From UBA4416 sp040387475 (GTDB lineage Bacteria > Bacteroidota > Bacteroidia > B-17B0 > Aurantibacillaceae): 64,000 nucleotides of DNA. The DNA lies in contig JAZKDT010000008.1 in the NCBI GenBank assembly GCA_040387475.1, forward strand, positions 1 to 64,000. The letters are read 5' to 3'. Shown here piece by piece: positions 60,858 through 64,000 of this stretch. The translations under genes were made by a program, and so were the position numbers. The notes under the pieces were generated by a model. That model worked only from the letters and a program-made list of their open reading frames with translations, did no database searches and was not told the DNA's origin. Position 1 is the first letter of the stretch. Each line of letters begins with the position of its first letter.

Positions 60858-63266
60858 TCAATTTACTTTCTTCAAACGGTCGTTTTCGTCCGCATTATTT
60901 AACGTCTTGCTGATCCTCATCTTACCAAACTTCCATACAATAAATAAACGGATTCTCCGGGTATCGTTTCTTTCCCTGTAGTAAGAGTATTGTCCGCCAA
61001 CCTGGTTCGTATAGGCGTCTATGTTAGTGTAAAACGCATCAAACAGTCCCAACGATACATCCAGTTTTTTATTCAGAAATGATTTAGCAATCGTAAAGTC
61101 TACCTGACCCTTGGCGTAATACAGTTGAACACCGTCCCTGAAATTAGAATTGTAATAACTCTGGATCTGAAATTTAAAGTCCTTAGGCAACAGGAATTCC
61201 AACATTACATTTCCGTTATAATAATAGGTCTCCGCGTTAACTCTTAGTTCGTTGATGAGCGTTGAACTCTGTCGATAGCCGGTTGCAACATATAACTGAA
61301 AATTGAACCACTTGATTTGTTTAGTGATAAAAACACTCAAAGACGCGTCATTTCTATTGGCATAATTAAATATCGTATCAATGGTAGCTTTGGTAGCAGG
61401 ATCACCATAGGCGTAGTAGTAAATATTATCTTTAGTAGCCTGGTAGTTGACGCTCATGTTAATCACATCGTTACGATTATAATCGATATTAACGGCATGG
61501 CTAAACTCAGGTTTTAAATTAGGATTTCCGGCACCATTGCTGAACTGATCATTAAATATGCGGGTAGGATTTAACTGATCGTAACCTGGCCTGCCAATGC
61601 GATAACTGTAACTACCCTGTAAGCTGTTCTTATCATTCAATTTCAGATTGGCAGAAGCACTTGGGAAAAAATTAAGGTATGCGCGGTGAAGTGTAAATGG
61701 TTTAGGTTTATTGGAAGCGTTGATCAATGTATGTTCGGCTCTCACTCCTGCGGTTAACTCAAGTGCTTTAAAGCTTTTAGAAAGTGTTATGTATCCGGCA
61801 AGTATACGTTCATAATAACGATAGCTGTTAGAAAATGTCGTATCCTCATACAGTTCATGGGTTAAGGGATTTGTTAGTTGCACTTTAGATTGACTGGCAT
61901 TATCCACAAAGCTCGACTTAAAGCCGCTTTCGAGGTTCAGCGATTTTTTAAAAGACCGTGTCAGATCCAGTTTTTGGGTGTAGATATTAAAGTCATTATG
62001 AAGTTTGGTGCCAAATTGATTCATCGGCATTACTTCTGTATCGTTGTTATTGTAAAATTGATTTGTGGTAAACCGCGCGTAGTGTTCGTCATACTTCGTA
62101 TAATCGGCTGAGAACTGAAGCTTGGTTAATGAATCAAATGTATGTTGGGCGTTTATATTTACAGAAGGGTTTGAAATATCCTGCCTTGTATCGGTTTTAT
62201 AATCGATGTAATCGTAATTATAAATGTTACCGTCCCTCACCACTAACCTCGAATTTTCGTTATTAGTGATGGTGGGTATGTTGCCATTAACGTTTACGCC
62301 GATAATTGTTTTTTTAGTCAGTTCATATTCGATACCGGCATTGCCGTAAAAAATATTACGGTAAGGCATTTGATTTCCCTGTGACAGTATCTCAAATGTT
62401 CCGGCTGAATCCGTGATCTTTCTTTGGAAATAGTTATTTGTCTCAAAGTTTAGGTACGTGTAATTGATATTGGTAAACACCGTCAGTTTATTGGACTTAT
62501 AATTCAACGAAGCAGAGGTTCCTGAACGCCAGTTATCGCCGCGGCTAATTCCCTGCGAAATACTGCCGCTGTAACCCTTTACTTTAGCTTTTTTAAGTAC
62601 CAGGTTTATTAAGCCACCTGTGCCGGCTGCGTCGTATTTTGCCGGCGGGTTTTTTATCAGTTCAATAGTCGATACCGATTCGGCCGGCATACCCATCAGC
62701 ATGGTGATCATTTGGCCGGCTGGTATTTGTTGCTGCCTTCCGTCAATTAAAAACCGAACCCCTCCCCGGCCGTTGACCGAAATATTATTTTGTGCATCGA
62801 TGGTAACACCTGGCAAACGTTTCAATAGCTCAAATACAGTATTGCCGCCCGAAATAATATTGTTCTCCACGTTCATCACTACCATACCGCTTTTAAATTC
62901 AATAACGGGTTTAACAACAGCTACCGAAACTTCCTTGAGATTGATGCCGTCTGCTTTCATTATATGTGGCGGCAAGGTGATCTGCGATAAGGAGTCAACC
63001 GTAACAGGGTTTGACCATGATGTTTTGTAACTCACGTTACTAAACTTTATGAGGTAGGTTCCGGCCGTCAATTTTTGAAACGTAAATTGTCCATTTTCGT
63101 CAGTTACATTTCCTTTTACCTGGCTACTATCGGGGGCATTTACCAGCACCATAGCGCAGTAAGGCACGGGCAGGTTGGTTGAATCGGTTACCAAACCAGT
63201 AATGAAATTTTGAGCGTATCCGTTGGCTACCTCAATAAACAGGATAATAAGTAATAATTTTTTCAC
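60858..63266 (-). CDS. TonB-dependent outer-membrane receptor-like beta-barrel protein
   Basis: The 802-residue protein has a signal peptide (KKLLLIILFIEVANGYAQ), a carboxypeptidase-like regulatory domain (about 20-105; VTDSTNLPVPYCAM, LTAGTYLIKF), a plug-like domain (about 115-230; VFELLKRLPGVTID, ISVNGRGGVRFLIDGRQ, IELIKNPPAKYDA, GTGGLINLVLKK) and a long 22-strand-like barrel of the OMP_b-brl_3 type. The tail is a typical barrel end (RRIRLFIVWKFGKMRI) plus a short polar extension. It may transport a siderophore, peptide or other large substrate, which cannot be told. No SusD partner adjoins. It is alone on its strand. Confidence 0.9.
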   Translation of the reverse strand: MKKLLLIILFIEVANGYAQNFITGLVTDSTNLPVPYCAMVLVNAPDSSQVKGNVTDENGQFTFQKLTAGTYLIKFSNVSYKTSWSNPVTVDSLSQITLPPHIMKADGINLKEVSVAVVKPVIEFKSGMVVMNVENNIISGGNTVFELLKRLPGVTIDAQNNISVNGRGGVRFLIDGRQQQIPAGQMITMLMGMPAESVSTIELIKNPPAKYDAAGTGGLINLVLKKAKVKGYSGSISQGISRGDNWRSGTSASLNYKSNKLTVFTNINYTYLNFETNNYFQRKITDSAGTFEILSQGNQMPYRNIFYGNAGIEYELTKKTIIGVNVNGNIPTITNNENSRLVVRDGNIYNYDYIDYKTDTRQDISNPSVNINAQHTFDSLTKLQFSADYTKYDEHYARFTTNQFYNNNDTEVMPMNQFGTKLHNDFNIYTQKLDLTRSFKKSLNLESGFKSSFVDNASQSKVQLTNPLTHELYEDTTFSNSYRYYERILAGYITLSKSFKALELTAGVRAEHTLINASNKPKPFTLHRAYLNFFPSASANLKLNDKNSLQGSYSYRIGRPGYDQLNPTRIFNDQFSNGAGNPNLKPEFSHAVNIDYNRNDVINMSVNYQATKDNIYYYAYGDPATKATIDTIFNYANRNDASLSVFITKQIKWFNFQLYVATGYRQSSTLINELRVNAETYYYNGNVMLEFLLPKDFKFQIQSYYNSNFRDGVQLYYAKGQVDFTIAKSFLNKKLDVSLGLFDAFYTNIDAYTNQVGGQYSYYRERNDTRRIRLFIVWKFGKMRISKTLNNADENDRLKKVN

Positions 63267-63576
63267 AAATAATTTTATTTAATTCGGCCGTGTAACGGTT
63301 GACTTCACAAAAAGATACATCAAATTAGTTTTTATGCAGATTAAATATAGCACTTACTTTTTTGTGATGCTAACCGGTGTATTATTTATACAGAGAACAA
63401 TAGACAAAGAACCAGAATCGTTAAAGGGTTCAAAATAAAATATTAATTTTTCTTTTCAACAGAAAAATGTCCATTTCTAAGCTCAATAATTGAAATATTA
63501 CATAAACGAAGGATGTTTATTCTAAAACCATTGATTTTACATTCGCCTGGGCGATTTAATTGATGTTACAGGATAA

Positions 63577-63711
63577 ACGCTGAAGAGAGTCAATCAGGGC
63601 GATAGATCATTCACATCAATTAAAAATACCCTACAGCATATTGAAGATGCGCGTAATCATTTCCAGGCAGCTCAGGCTTTTGGTAAAGCTTCGCAAATCA
63701 CTATTTTATAA
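63577..63711 (+). pseudogene. Possible remnant of a coding gene
   Basis: A 44-codon open stretch without a start codon, right after an in-frame TAA at 63574, ends with TAA at 63709-63711. The end (GDRSFTSIKNTLQHIEDARN, then AFGKASQITIL) looks a little like the C-terminus of zinc-dependent/quinone oxidoreductases, with dimerisation-helix and GK..I-strand order. The similarity is slight and this may be non-coding. The rest of 63267-63788 holds only the operator pair described next and AT-rich sequence. Confidence 0.2.
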
Positions 63712-63739
63712 ATATTAAAAAAATAGTTAAAATATTTGC

Positions 63740-63783
63740 GTAACTTTAAAGTTACATATATATTTACGTAACTTTAAAGTTAC
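63740..63783 (+). promoter_or_regulatory. Twin 16-bp perfect palindromes flanking a promoter
   Basis: GTAACTTTAAAGTTAC occurs exactly twice, at 63740-63755 and 63768-63783, 28 bp centre to centre. TTTG at 63735-63738 and TATATTTA at 63759-63766 (20-bp spacer) form a promoter whose -7 lies between the sites and whose start falls in the second. The second site ends 5 bp before the next ATG. This is the layout of a repressed promoter bound by a dimeric HTH protein. Confidence 0.7.
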
Positions 63784-63788
63784 CTATT

Positions 63789-64000
63789 ATGCAGAAAGAC
63801 ATAAAGCACACCTGGCTTTTAAATTCTCCGCCAGAAAAAGTCTGGGAACATCTTACTGATGCAGAACTCCTTTCAGAATGGCTAATGAAAAACGATTTCA
63901 AGCCCATTATCGGCCATAAATTTCAGTTTTATGCAAAACCGGTTGTAAATATGGGATTTGACGGTAATGTATATTGTCAGGTCCTCGAGATCATCCCTTT
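63789..64000 (+). CDS. SRPBCC / AHSA1 family protein, 5' part (truncated by window edge)
   Basis: The 70 visible residues start MQKDIKHTWLLNSPPEKVWEHLTDAE, the usual beginning of the START-like Activator of Hsp90 ATPase homolog 1 (AHSA1) family, with the helix/strand block LLSEWLMKNDFKP and the strand FQFYAKP. These proteins form a hydrophobic cavity for small ligands; cellular roles are mostly unknown. The gene is cut by the window edge. In many genomes it is paired with an ArsR-type regulator, which may lie beyond the edge and bind the twin palindromes just upstream; that is inference. Confidence 0.85.
   Translation, partial: MQKDIKHTWLLNSPPEKVWEHLTDAELLSEWLMKNDFKPIIGHKFQFYAKPVVNMGFDGNVYCQVLEIIP

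Overview
The window is a 64 kb stretch of a Bacteroidota (Bacteroidetes) genome. It is low in GC and almost certainly comes from a draft or metagenome assembly, because ten Ns interrupt a repetitive adhesin gene at 12288-12297. The lineage call rests on several things: type IX secretion cargo with gliding-associated (CHU_C) and Por-type C-terminal tails, a PorP/SprF protein, an E1 alpha-beta fusion 2-oxoacid dehydrogenase, DUF4199, a TonB-dependent receptor with a carboxypeptidase-like N-terminus, and promoters of the Bacteroidetes form TTG-N19-TAnnTTTG. I cannot place it to order. No rRNA, tRNA, CRISPR array, transposase or prophage was seen.

Layout. 1-5.8 kb (+): the 3' half of uvrB, prmC overlapping a TonB-like secreted protein, hutH bracketed by two copies of a short palindromic repeat, then a tightly packed run of small secreted or unknown genes with a probable frameshift. 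5.8-8.5 kb: a 22-bp tandem array, inorganic pyrophosphatase, and (-) VOC, DUF4199 and membrane-anchored LuxR genes. 8.6-15.7 kb (-): a giant T9SS adhesin. 16-20 kb (+): a SPOR-domain protein, PorP/SprF, Ppx/GppA, an unknown protein and a GNAT. 20-24.5 kb: a methyltransferase, an Ala/Lys-rich TPR-like protein and a FAD oxidoreductase. 24.5-27 kb: queA behind a structured leader, and an acyltransferase. 27-31.3 kb (-): an envelope operon (lipoprotein, beta-barrel, T9SS cargo). 31.4-38.2 kb: rarA, the 2-oxoacid dehydrogenase E1, and an arginase/formimidoylglutamase-type enzyme. 38.3-49.3 kb: signalling genes around dnaB, including a REC-kinase / CHASE3 hybrid kinase / REC / CheR / CheB operon. 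49.3-55.5 kb (-): a lipoprotein and two tandem YfhO paralogs. 55.7-64 kb: DinB, a 420-bp array of 21-bp units, a dienelactone hydrolase, a double ice-binding-domain T9SS protein, cold-shock protein, a response regulator, a TonB-dependent receptor, and the start of an SRPBCC gene behind twin palindromic operators.

How parts may work together. Several products use or build the T9SS surface pathway: PorP/SprF, the adhesin, the beta-propeller-like cargo and the ice-binding protein. The ice-binding protein, the cold-shock gene with its long leader and the abundant adhesins would suit a cold-tolerant, surface-associated life, but that is inference.

The observation most worth following is the queA leader at 24641-24807. 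A good promoter is followed by stacked perfect stems, two of which are mutually exclusive, and a 22-codon ORF that ends 19 bases before queA. Six of its codons, including the last three before the stop, are NAY codons, the set read by queuosine-modified tRNAs. This suggests tRNA-modification-sensitive attenuation of a queuosine gene. The two 21-22 bp intergenic arrays are the second unexplained signal.
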